Positions 1 through 7,774 of a DNA stretch of 64,000 nt are shown one piece after another (position 1 is the first letter of the stretch; every line of letters starts with the position of its first letter). This stretch comes from Thiomargarita sp. (GTDB lineage Bacteria; Pseudomonadota; Gammaproteobacteria; Beggiatoales; Beggiatoaceae), in assembly GCA_020721005.1 (NCBI GenBank), contig DYNP01000004.1, forward strand, positions 64,652-128,651. Reading direction: 5' to 3'. A model generated the notes under the pieces. That model was given only the letters and a program-made list of their open reading frames with translations. It was not told where the DNA came from and searched no databases. The translations under genes were made by a program, and so were the position numbers.

Positions 1-249
1 GACCGGCTAAAGCCTCCATTCCAACGAGGCTGGACCGGCTAAAGCCTCCATTCCAACGAGGCTGGACCGGCTAAAGCCTCCATTCCAACGAGGCTGACCG
101 GCTAAAGCCTCCATTCCAACGAGGCTGGACCGGCTAAAGCCTCCATTCCAACGAGGCTGGACCGGCTAAAGCCTCCATTCCAACGAGGCTGACCGGCTCT
201 AAAGCCTCCATTCCAGCGCGGGGCTGACCGGCTAAAGCCTCCATTCCAA
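1..249. repeat. 31-32 bp tandem repeat array, eight units
   Basis: Units start at 1, 33, 65, 96, 128, 160, 191 and 226; the last stops after ATTCCAA. Each unit begins GACCGGCTAAAGCCTCC and ends CAACGAGGCTG. Six units are nearly identical, the seventh has small insertions and substitutions, and there are no unique spacers. Every unit contains AGCCTC and GAGGCT around a 9-nt loop, so the array can fold into serial hairpins. The unit is the arm of the MITE-like element found elsewhere in this window, ATTCCAACG variant included. The array starts at base 1 and probably continues to the left. Confidence 0.93.
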
Positions 250-340
250 TTTTTAACCACACTAAAATAGATGTTACACAGAGGTTGACCACCTTAGATT
301 GTTGAATAAAAAGTTTTGGCTTGCAGAGTTGTTGGGCGTT

Positions 341-380
341 AAAAAAACCGGTCGGATCTTGAAGATCTGACCGGTTTAAG
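341..380 (-). terminator. Intrinsic terminator after the SARP-like gene
   Basis: AAACCGGTC (345-353) pairs with GACCGGTTT (369-377), and GATCTT/AAGATC extends the stem. Read on the minus strand the hairpin is followed by seven T. It lies about 50 bp past the stop codon of the minus-strand gene that ends at 429. Confidence 0.85.
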
Positions 381-428
381 TGATCGTGTTGGTTGATGAT
401 CTGCCCTGGATTAAGGAATAATATCCGG

Positions 429-1775
429 TTAGGTTTGTTGCCCCCGAACTTCCCGCACTTGATAAACGGACTTTTCCAGGTCTCCTGAATCCGCTAAAGG
501 ATAATATACCCAATCCTTAGGTGCAAGTGCCCAATTTTGCATGGCTTGAAAAACGACTGGACTGACGGTCAGCGTTTGTGGCGGAGCTTGTCGGGCTAAA
601 CTTTGTACCACCTCTAAAGGATGACCGACTATTTCGGTGTAACTGCGATGTTCAAGTTCTACTTTTTGCAGTAATACCAAGCCAGTGTGAATACTGATAG
701 ACAGTGTATGGGTGTGAATGGGTTTGTTCTCAACGAAAGTTTGTAGGAGAGTCAGCCCGGTTTGAATAGCTCGATAAGCACTGTCAGCTACCGATTCACT
801 GCTGAAAGCAACCAATAATTCTCCATTGTAGTGATAGGCAATTTGCCCATGTTGTTCCTTAATGACGTTCATCAAATGGTGTTGACAATAGGCTTGTAAG
901 GATTGCCAAACGCTGGGTTCTAAATTGGCGTCAGGTTGATCATCGTGCCAATGACAGTACATCACGGTGATTTGCTGAGGGGCCGGGTTAGATTCAAGCA
1001 GAGGGGAATTCAAGTTGCCCTGATTGAGTAAGGTGGGAACACGTAAAGTGGACCCGTTACTTTCAAGAATCGTTTGGTGTAATTTCAGCAGGTCGGGAGA
1101 AGGAGTTCTTTTATGCTCTTCTAAGATATGGCAACATATCTCAAATTGGTCCAAGGCGACACTGCGTTGACCACTTTGTGCCAGCAAGGTAATGAGTAAT
1201 TGATGACTTTCCTCGCGCCAAGGTTGTAAACTGAGCAGTCGATTGAGAGAATCAATGGCTTCGGCATACTGGGTCAATTCCTGATAGCGCAGGGCCAAAG
1301 TGTGTAAAACTTGCACAATGGTATCTTCTAATTTTTTACGAGTGGTCATGATCCAAGTTTCAAATTCCTTTTCTTCTGGAACTTGAAAACCTTCTAGAAA
1401 AGGACCTTGATAGAGTTTGATGATTTCCTGCAGGCGTTCCGTAGTTTTAGGAACGGATTGCAAGGCCGTCTTGATAGCCTCTACATCGACCCAAATTTCC
1501 GCATTAGTGTTAATAGATACCGTATGACGATTAATTGACAAGTAGGATTTGAAATTTTTTCGTAAATAACTTAGAGTCACCCGCAAATTATTCTTGCGGT
1601 TGTTTTCAGGAATATGACTCCACAACAGATTCAATAAAGCAGACCTCTGATGAGGACGACCCGTGACTGCCAAGTAGTAAAATAGGGCCTGAGCTTTGTG
1701 AAAAATATAAATGGGTGCCTCATTTTGGATAATTTGAGGTCTACCTAAAGTAAGTAATTTTAATTGACTGGACAT
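429..1775 (-). CDS. SARP/BTAD-type regulator with degenerate nucleotide-cyclase-like C-terminus
   Basis: 448 aa. Residues 1-90 fit the winged-helix DNA-binding domain of SARP/OmpR-type activators (HQRSALLNLLW, NNLRVTLSYLRK). Residues 93-240 fit a bacterial transcriptional activator domain with TPR-like helices (YQGPFLEGF, AIDSLNRLLSLQPWREESH). A linker leads to residues 278-440, which resemble the class III cyclase-like domain of large ATPase regulators (HTGLVLL, VGHPLEVVQSLARQAPP). The position of the first metal-binding Asp reads YCHWHDD instead of FADLVG, so catalysis is unlikely. The AAA ATPase that usually separates such domains is absent. It is transcribed alone and has its own terminator. 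Probably a cytoplasmic transcription activator; the ligand is unknown. Confidence 0.72.
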   Translation of the reverse strand: MSSQLKLLTLGRPQIIQNEAPIYIFHKAQALFYYLAVTGRPHQRSALLNLLWSHIPENNRKNNLRVTLSYLRKNFKSYLSINRHTVSINTNAEIWVDVEAIKTALQSVPKTTERLQEIIKLYQGPFLEGFQVPEEKEFETWIMTTRKKLEDTIVQVLHTLALRYQELTQYAEAIDSLNRLLSLQPWREESHQLLITLLAQSGQRSVALDQFEICCHILEEHKRTPSPDLLKLHQTILESNGSTLRVPTLLNQGNLNSPLLESNPAPQQITVMYCHWHDDQPDANLEPSVWQSLQAYCQHHLMNVIKEQHGQIAYHYNGELLVAFSSESVADSAYRAIQTGLTLLQTFVENKPIHTHTLSISIHTGLVLLQKVELEHRSYTEIVGHPLEVVQSLARQAPPQTLTVSPVVFQAMQNWALAPKDWVYYPLADSGDLEKSVYQVREVRGQQT

Positions 1776-1946
1776 GTTAGAAACCCTGTATAATGAGGTT
1801 AAGCGAATGCTTTTATAATGGTTATACCTGCTAGAACCGTATAAGGCAATCTACATGCCAAGACTCAATATCAGATACTTTTTTTTCGTAGGTTGTCTAT
1901 TTTCCCAACATATTACAGTACATATAGGAGGGGCTGACCAACGGGA

Positions 1947-2015
1947 AGCCCATCAATCACTTAGAACCACTCCCTGCCCTCCTTAGTAAGGAAGGGGGCA
2001 GAGGTAGGATGGGCT
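1947..2015. repeat. Palindromic dispersed repeat, copy 1
   Basis: A 69-bp palindrome with outer arms AGCCCATC (1947-1954) and GATGGGCT (2008-2015) and an inner stem around CCTTAGTAAGG. Read on the minus strand it begins AGCCCATCCTACCTCTGCC and matches the copy at 7442-7508. It directly follows the stop codon of the EamA gene and may also act as a transcript-end hairpin. Confidence 0.85.
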
Positions 2016-2017
2016 GA

Positions 2018-2929
2018 TTATCTTCCCAATTCATACACTAGGCCCATGCCACTCAAAAAGGTCATTGCGCTGGATAAAGATATGCCCAAACTGATGCGTT
2101 CCCGCAACCATAATACCGATCCCAAAGCTACCCAACTGATGTGCATCATCACAATACTTTTCACATAGGTGATGCCATTCTCAATTTCCAAGGATTCTTG
2201 GACCGCCCATTGTTGAGACAGAAAGGCTAATAGAGAGAGGAGCGCATACCCCAATACAAAAGTCCATTGACTTGTTGAGAGTATTGAAAAACCCATGGCT
2301 GGATACCATAATCGTTTTTGATACAAAATAATTCCCAACACTAAACTACTCAAACCATGCCAATAAGCTGAGTAAACCAAGGCCCCGGAGCTGGTTGTCG
2401 CCGCAATTGCCACTCGATCCAAGATTGTGGAGATTCCAAACAAGGCCGCCGCAACCAGGGAAAAATAGAGGGCTTTCCATAATTGTTGCCCAGCAGGTTT
2501 GGAACGGTTGTGATTGCCCAACAATAAGGTGAGGGCGGTTGAAATCACCAGTAAACTGATGAAAAATAGGGCCCAAGGTTTGGGAAATTCTCCGTATAAA
2601 ATGGCAGTGCATATCACCATGAACAGGGGAATTGTTGCTTGTAAAGGGACTACCAGGGACAAAAATCCTATTTTCACTGCATTGATGTAAAGGACACTGG
2701 CTAATAAGGTCAGTATTACTGTACTTAAGGTTGTTAACCAAAAAGTGAGGGGCTCTCTGATTTCATAATCTACCCAAAATAGGGCAGTTATCAAACCCAA
2801 GGCAGGTAACAGTCTGGCAAAAAAAACTAAAGTCCAAGTGTCAATTTCTATACATTTTGACTTGATATAAAAAACTTTACCAGTATTTATGAACATGGCT
2901 AACAGACTTAACCAAAACCATTTTTCCAT
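2018..2929 (-). CDS. EamA/DMT-family transporter
   Basis: 303 aa from the ATG at 2929, which has AGAGGAAT just upstream; a TTG seven codons earlier would overlap that ribosome site and is less likely. The protein is almost entirely hydrophobic with about ten predicted membrane helices in two halves, as in drug/metabolite transporters of the EamA type. Conserved features include GFLSLVVPLQATIPLFMVIC near the end of the first half and AALFGISTILDR opening the second. Inner-membrane export or uptake of a small metabolite is likely; the substrate cannot be predicted. The gene stands alone, divergent from fixH. Confidence 0.8.
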   Translation of the reverse strand: MEKWFWLSLLAMFINTGKVFYIKSKCIEIDTWTLVFFARLLPALGLITALFWVDYEIREPLTFWLTTLSTVILTLLASVLYINAVKIGFLSLVVPLQATIPLFMVICTAILYGEFPKPWALFFISLLVISTALTLLLGNHNRSKPAGQQLWKALYFSLVAAALFGISTILDRVAIAATTSSGALVYSAYWHGLSSLVLGIILYQKRLWYPAMGFSILSTSQWTFVLGYALLSLLAFLSQQWAVQESLEIENGITYVKSIVMMHISWVALGSVLWLRERISLGISLSSAMTFLSGMGLVYELGR

Positions 2930-3036
2930 TTTATTCCTCTGCTTAGGCAAACAACATTATATTGCATTCCTTTATTAAATTTGGGAATGACAACCCATCG
3001 TGATCTTAATTTTCCATTCGACAAAGGACTATTCTC

Positions 3037-3546
3037 ATGTCATCTCCTCTGCAAACTTCAAGTTCAATTTGGTATAAAGAGCCTTATGTTTGGCTACTCA
3101 TTCTCTTTCCATTAACTGCCGTAGTAGGGGGTATGATCACCATTCGGTTGGCTATCTTGTCCAATGATGGATTGGTCTCCGATGACTATTACAAACAAGG
3201 ATTGGCAATCAACCAGAAATTAGAACGAGATAAGGCAGCCCTTACCCATCAGTTGCAGGCTGCCTTAAGTTGGGATGTTCAACGCGGCAAAATAACTTTG
3301 TCTCTTCAAGCGAGACCCGATTATTTATTGCCTTTGGAAGTCAATTTAGTCTTTCATCATCGTACTCAAACTGGCTTTGATCAAACTCAATTGTTAACCC
3401 GCTTTGATGAGCGCCAGTATTCTGGAACGTTGCCCCATTTACCGGTTGGACTGTGGCAGATTGAGTTGAATGCAGATGACTGGCGTTTGACCAAAGCTAT
3501 TACTTGGCCACATACCTTGAGCACGATAATTTTGCAGGCCAACTAG
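3037..3546 (+). CDS. fixH: FixH family protein
   Basis: 169 aa with one N-terminal membrane helix (about residues 17-40) and a periplasmic domain. The stretch LVSDDYYKQGLAINQKLERD after the helix is the signature of FixH/CcoH, a small protein needed to assemble cbb3-type cytochrome c oxidase. AAAGGA lies upstream of the ATG. It normally sits beside ccoNOPQ, ccoG or ccoI; none of these is adjacent, so the assembly role is inferred from the family alone. Confidence 0.85.
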   Translation: MSSPLQTSSSIWYKEPYVWLLILFPLTAVVGGMITIRLAILSNDGLVSDDYYKQGLAINQKLERDKAALTHQLQAALSWDVQRGKITLSLQARPDYLLPLEVNLVFHHRTQTGFDQTQLLTRFDERQYSGTLPHLPVGLWQIELNADDWRLTKAITWPHTLSTIILQAN

Positions 3547-3601
3547 AGCCCCTAGATCGAGTCAAAATCGGGTTGATCGAACAGTGAAGAAAGTGGTTTA
3601 A

Positions 3602-3793
3602 TAGACCACTTGCATTGGAGTGGAGGCTTTAGCCGGCCAGCGGTAGGCGCCTTGCAATTTGTGTGTGTGAGAGGTGATGCCTACCGCTTTCCGGCTAAAG
3701 CCTCCACTCCAACGTACCTTAACTGAATGGCAGATAATGGTAGAGTGGGCAACTCTCATCTTTTCATGATCGCATTCTTTTGCAAGAGGTCTA
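3602..3793. mobile_element. MITE-like element, copy 1 (shortened left end)
   Basis: The right end TTCTTTTGCAAGAGGTCTA (3775-3793) matches the family terminal inverted repeat at 18 of 19 positions. The left end is only TAGACCACTTGCA (3602-3614). Between them lie two 22-bp arms (3615-3636 and 3691-3712, TTGGAGTGGAGGC... and its complement), extended by AGCGGTAGGC/GCCTACCGCT. There is no ORF. The right end overlaps the stop codon of the adjacent cyclase gene. Confidence 0.88.
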
Positions 3794-5446
3794 ATGCTTT
3801 TTTCCCACTAACCAATAGGTAACCATTTGACCTTTACCCTTGACTTCAATGGCGCCTCTTTTTTCCAAAACAAATCGATCTTTAATTTTTTGATAAGTGG
3901 TTTCTGAAACTTGAATACGATCGGGGATTCCATGAGATTCCATGCGACTTGCAATGTTCACTGCATCTCCCCATAAGTCATAATTAAACTTATTTTTTCC
4001 AATCACGCCTGCCACTACAGGTCCCGTATGAATGCCCACCCTGATCTTAAAGTTAGAACGATTTTTCTTGTTCAGTTCCTCAATGGCATCGAACATGGCT
4101 AATGCCATATCGGCAACCACTTCGGCATGATCAGGGCGCGGCGTCGGTAAGCCTCCCACCAGCATGTACGCGTCGCCAATGGTTTTGATCTTCTCCAATC
4201 CAAAAGATTCGGTTAAGATATCAAAGGCCAGAAAAATTTCATTTAAACGTTCAATCAGTTCCGTTGCAGAGATACCTGCACATAATTGGGTAAATCCAAC
4301 CAGGTCTGAGAATAGGACCGTGGCTTCTGGAAAACTGTCCGCAATGGTACGTGCCCCTCTTTTCAATCGATCTGCAATCGGTTTAGGGAGAATGTTGAGC
4401 AGTAATTTTTCTGACTTTTGTTGCTCAATTTGCAATTTTTTGATAAAAGCATATTCCCGATCTCGCAATCGTTTTCGTTCGAGTGAAGCGGAAATTTTGG
4501 CGTTCAGAATAACTTGGTTAAAGGGTTTTTGTAGGTAATCTTCTGCCCCCATTTCTATACAGCGAACCACACTGTCAATTTCATCTAAGGCAGAGATCAT
4601 GATGACTGGAATTCGAGATAACTTGGGATCGGCTTTGATCTCTGCAAGTACTTGATAACCATTCATTTTAGGCATGATGATATCCAATAGTACCAAATCA
4701 TAATTTTTGGTATGTACCATATCCAAAGCTTGAACCCCATTCTCAGCCACTTCTACCGTAAACCCCTGCTTAACCAAGCGCCGAGACAGTAAGTCTCGAT
4801 TACTCTCCTTATCGTCAACCACCAATAAAGAGGCAGATAGATTATAAGCATGTTCTGAAGTGGTAGGAGTGCGTAAACTGTGGACCACCTCATCTATCAA
4901 TGTGGAAGTGGGTCCCTCCTCACCTTGAATAGGCGGAGTATAATTCGATGGAGTTGAAGAAGATCCGGAAGCTGGCGCAGTATGGGTAGAACTGGGGTCA
5001 GTGGGTTTGTAATTATAAGAAAGGTCGCCAATCAGAGTTAATAATCGCCGAGCCGCGGTTAGAATCTTCTGTAAATCAGCACTGGCCTCTGGATGAGTCT
5101 CTTTATCCAAATCTTCCAGCAACATCTCTCCATACCCAATAATCGCATTGATTGGTGTGCGCAGATCATGTCGTATCGTCGAAGTGAAACGTTCCAGATC
5201 AAGCTCTCCATTGGGAGTATTTTTTTTAGAGAATAACTTGGTAATGAGAGTAGAGAGCTGTTCCCCTGCGGAGAGCATTTTCCGAAGATCGGGTATAAAG
5301 TCCTGCCATGACGTCTGTTTTTCAGCATATTCTAGGAGTACTTCCGTATAGGCCATGATAGTATTGGTTGGGGTCAGCAGATCATACCCCTTATCCACCA
5401 ATTCGATTTCACTATTTTGAGTGATACCTAATCCCTCCGTTGCCAT
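3791..5446 (-). CDS. Adenylate cyclase with HisKA-like and receiver domains
   Basis: 551 aa. Residues 86-142 resemble a HisKA dimerisation domain (RHDLRTPINAIIGY, His93), but no ATPase domain follows. A receiver spans 206-320 (Asp255, Lys307). The class III cyclase domain covers about 366-551 with FSDLVGFT (Asp381), KTIGDAYM (Lys421, Asp425) and DLWGDAVNIASRME (Asp490, Asn497, Arg501). The Lys/Asp pair at 421 and 490 is the adenine-selecting combination of adenylate cyclases. Receiver phosphorylation probably controls cAMP synthesis. The stop codon TAG lies in the terminal repeat of the neighbouring MITE. It lies 45 bp downstream of a single-domain receiver gene on the same strand, likely one operon. 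Confidence 0.88.
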   Translation of the reverse strand: MATEGLGITQNSEIELVDKGYDLLTPTNTIMAYTEVLLEYAEKQTSWQDFIPDLRKMLSAGEQLSTLITKLFSKKNTPNGELDLERFTSTIRHDLRTPINAIIGYGEMLLEDLDKETHPEASADLQKILTAARRLLTLIGDLSYNYKPTDPSSTHTAPASGSSSTPSNYTPPIQGEEGPTSTLIDEVVHSLRTPTTSEHAYNLSASLLVVDDKESNRDLLSRRLVKQGFTVEVAENGVQALDMVHTKNYDLVLLDIIMPKMNGYQVLAEIKADPKLSRIPVIMISALDEIDSVVRCIEMGAEDYLQKPFNQVILNAKISASLERKRLRDREYAFIKKLQIEQQKSEKLLLNILPKPIADRLKRGARTIADSFPEATVLFSDLVGFTQLCAGISATELIERLNEIFLAFDILTESFGLEKIKTIGDAYMLVGGLPTPRPDHAEVVADMALAMFDAIEELNKKNRSNFKIRVGIHTGPVVAGVIGKNKFNYDLWGDAVNIASRMESHGIPDRIQVSETTYQKIKDRFVLEKRGAIEVKGKGQMVTYWLVGKKH

Positions 5447-5491
5447 TTTGATTCGGACCTCTTCTTCAACGCTCGTTTCCCGTCAATTCAG

Positions 5492-5860
5492 TTATTGAGT
5501 TCCCAATAACAGGTCAATTTTCCCCAATAAACGGGATAACTCAATAGGTTTAGTGTCATAATCATCGCATCCGACAGCCAGAGCCTGTTCTCTATCTCCT
5601 GACATCGCATGAGCAGTCAGTGCTATAATGGGGATGTGCCGAGTATCATCTTTATCTTTCAGCTCCTTAGTGGCAGTCCAACCATCTTTTACGGGCAAGC
5701 TCATGTCCATCAAAATCAAATCTGGATGCTCACTGTGAGCCATATCAACCCCTTGTCCCCCATCCACCGCGATCACCACTTCAAACCCCTTTCGTGTTAA
5801 TCGTCTGGACAACATATCCCGGTTCATTTCATTGTCTTCTACCAGTAGTATTTTAGGCAT
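5492..5860 (-). CDS. Single-domain response regulator (CheY/DivK-like)
   Basis: 122 aa, one receiver domain and nothing else. The acidic pair is E8/D9 in LLVEDNEMNRD, the phosphoacceptor is Asp52 (LILMDMSLP), followed by ALTAHAM and the conserved Lys in DTKPIE. This DivK-like pattern is common in receivers that shuttle phosphate inside phosphorelays. GAGGAG precedes the ATG. It is first in a probable operon with the cyclase, whose receiver and HisKA-like domains make a direct partnership plausible. Confidence 0.9.
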   Translation of the reverse strand: MPKILLVEDNEMNRDMLSRRLTRKGFEVVIAVDGGQGVDMAHSEHPDLILMDMSLPVKDGWTATKELKDKDDTRHIPIIALTAHAMSGDREQALAVGCDDYDTKPIELSRLLGKIDLLLGTQ

Positions 5861-6254
5861 TCGTTATCTCCTCAAAAAATAAAAGTTAAGATCGTCTATT
5901 ATAATGGGGTCAGCGCTTGATCTTGGATACTTCCTTTAATTTATTTATCTTAACTGGGGTTAAATTGTGCATAAAGTGAATTAAATGGAGTCGGTGCATC
6001 ACTCCAATCTAAAAGGAAGGGCCAAAGATTGTCATAGAAAATTCTCGATAACGGCTTAGATTAACTGAGAAAATTCTTTCAAAGTGCCCCCAATTTTTTT
6101 AATGTTAGGCTGGAATCCTGCATAAATCAAGCCACTGCGAGCATTAAACCCTTCCCACCTCTTCTTGCTAGCAACTTCTTTGACGGTGAGACAAAACAGT
6201 GGAACTGAAGTTTTAGAATTATAGGCCAATTTTCCCATCTATAGTAACTCAATT
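5861..6254. other. Intergenic region between receiver gene and amrS
   Basis: 394 bp between divergent genes, so it should hold promoters for both. I could not assign them with confidence. It also contains a weak 60-codon reading frame, listed separately. No repeat of the two dispersed families is visible. Confidence 0.6.
6056..6238 (-). CDS. Possible 60-aa hypothetical protein or gene remnant
   Basis: An ATG-started frame of 60 codons with mixed, non-repetitive composition (VKEVASKKRWEGFNARSGL). It has no clear ribosome site and I recognise no family. It could be the tail of a decayed gene or a chance frame. Confidence 0.2.
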   Translation of the reverse strand: MGKLAYNSKTSVPLFCLTVKEVASKKRWEGFNARSGLIYAGFQPNIKKIGGTLKEFSQLI

Positions 6255-7280
6255 ATGTGTAACCCTCCCAGGACCACTGCCCGCTACTGGCATGCCCTCC
6301 CCAATGGTCGAATCCAATGTGATCTGTGCCCCCGCTTCTGTCAACTCAAGGAAGGGCAAGCAGGATTTTGTACGGTACGAATCTGCCAAGATCAACAAAT
6401 TGTCCTAAAAAGCTATGGCTACACCTCCGGTTTTTCCCTGGATCCTATTGAAAAAAAACCCCTTTATCACTTTTTACCCGGCAGCACCACCTTTTCCTTC
6501 GGAACAGTGGGATGTAACCTGGCCTGTCGTTACTGTCAAAACTGGAAACTCAGCCACTCTCGCCAACTCAGTGACCTCACCGTTTCCGCAACTCCACTAC
6601 AAATTGTCAAACAGGCTCACCATCATGGCTGTCGAAGCGTAGCCTACACTTACAATGACCCTGTGATTGCCCATGAATACATTCTGGACATTGCCCAAGC
6701 CTGTCGAGAATCAGGTTTATACTCCTTGGCTGTGACTGCCGGTTACCAATGTAGCTCCCCCAGAGAGGAATTTTATCGTTATATTGACGCAGCCAATGTC
6801 GACCTAAAAAGCTTCAATGAGCAATTCTACCGCCAATTGACCGGTGGTCATTTGCAACCAGTGTTAGACACTTTACTCTACTTAAAACAACACACTTCCG
6901 TCTGGCTAGAACTCACCACTTTACTCATTCCCGGAAAAAATGACTCCGTATCTGAAATCACTCAATTGGTAGAATGGGTATTTGAACACTTGGGCGCCAC
7001 GGTACCCATACACTTTACGGCCTTTCATCCCGCTTGGAAAATGAACACTCTTCCTACCACTCCGTTAAAAACCTTATTGACGGCTCGAGAACTGGCCCTA
7101 AAAGCAGGCTTACACTACGTATACACTGGCAATTTCTTCAATCCGGCCACTTCTCACACCTATTGCCCTCACTGCCAAAATTTACTTATAAAACGGATAG
7201 GTACTGAAATCAAAATCGTCGGACTCACTCCCGAAAAACACTGTCAACACTGTCAAAAAATTTGGACGGGCATTTTTTAA
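6255..7280 (+). CDS. amrS: AmmeMemoRadiSam-system radical SAM enzyme
   Basis: 341 aa. The radical SAM cluster motif is CNLACRYC (Cys87, Cys91, Cys94). An N-terminal segment with CDLCPRFC and GFC and a C-terminal CPHC...CQHC pair flank the core, as in AmrS proteins related to pyruvate formate-lyase activases. SLDPIEKKPLYHFLPGS before the motif is characteristic. These enzymes usually occur with AMMECR1- and Memo-like proteins; neither is nearby. The biochemical role of this family is not firmly settled. It appears to be a single-gene transcript. The start ATG follows a short A/T-rich leader with no strong ribosome site. Confidence 0.88.
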   Translation: MCNPPRTTARYWHALPNGRIQCDLCPRFCQLKEGQAGFCTVRICQDQQIVLKSYGYTSGFSLDPIEKKPLYHFLPGSTTFSFGTVGCNLACRYCQNWKLSHSRQLSDLTVSATPLQIVKQAHHHGCRSVAYTYNDPVIAHEYILDIAQACRESGLYSLAVTAGYQCSSPREEFYRYIDAANVDLKSFNEQFYRQLTGGHLQPVLDTLLYLKQHTSVWLELTTLLIPGKNDSVSEITQLVEWVFEHLGATVPIHFTAFHPAWKMNTLPTTPLKTLLTARELALKAGLHYVYTGNFFNPATSHTYCPHCQNLLIKRIGTEIKIVGLTPEKHCQHCQKIWTGIF

Positions 7281-7383
7281 CCCAGAAAACTTGACAAACC
7301 GGGGTAAACCCGCTATCATCTCCACCACATCAATAACAGTGGAGCCCAATGATTACGGGCTTAGCTCCTGTTCTTACCCCTTG

Positions 7384-7402
7384 AGAGCTCTTGCAAAAGT
7401 TA
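7384..7402. repeat. Possible remnant of a MITE terminal repeat
   Basis: CTCTTGCAAAAGT here matches the inner part of the family terminal repeat, but no second end or hairpin arm is found close by. It may be a decayed copy. Confidence 0.35.
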
Positions 7403-7441
7403 AGCATTCCAAAGCACATGTAGGACAGTCTGACGACAGAG

Positions 7442-7508
7442 AGCCCATCCTACCTGTGTTCCCCCCTGTACCAAGGAGGGGCAAGAGGTGATTATTAAGT
7501 AATGGGCT
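7442..7508. repeat. Palindromic dispersed repeat, copy 2
   Basis: 67 bp starting AGCCCATCCTACC and ending AATGGGCT, with a core around CCCCTGTACCAAGGAGGGG. It has the same ends and order as the copy at 1947-2015 read on the opposite strand. It lies between amrS and tRNA-Lys. Confidence 0.85.
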
Positions 7509-7592
7509 TCCCTCTCCCTGCCAAAAAATTTTACCAAGACACTTGAATTTAAATTAGCCTCCCATTATAATAATCTCTTAAATCTAAATTGC

Positions 7593-7665
7593 GGGTCGTT
7601 AGCTCAGTTGGTAGAGCACCGGACTTTTAATCCGTTTGTCGTAGGTTCGATCCCTACACGACCCA
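7593..7665 (+). tRNA. tRNA-Lys (UUU)
   Basis: A 73-nt cloverleaf. Acceptor stem GGGTCGT pairs with ACGACCC (7658-7664) and A7665 is the discriminator base. D arm AGCTCAGTTGGTAGAGC, anticodon loop CTTTTAA with anticodon TTT, and T arm GTAGGTTCGATCCCTAC are all standard. CCA is not encoded. Confidence 0.97.
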
Positions 7666-7774
7666 CATCATCCCCCCCTCTCCCCTAACATGTAAATCCC
7701 TTTTGACCCCTTAACAAAAGGCATCTGATTGCTATCTGCAAAACACCGCAAAAAAACAAACTGGGTTTAAGCGA

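Noticed and set aside
1-249. CRISPR array
   Set aside because: Repeats are directly adjacent with no unique spacers and no cas genes; the unit matches MITE arms elsewhere.
7291-7491. 66-aa reading frame after amrS
   Set aside because: It overlaps a palindromic repeat and a MITE remnant, has low-complexity composition and no ribosome site.
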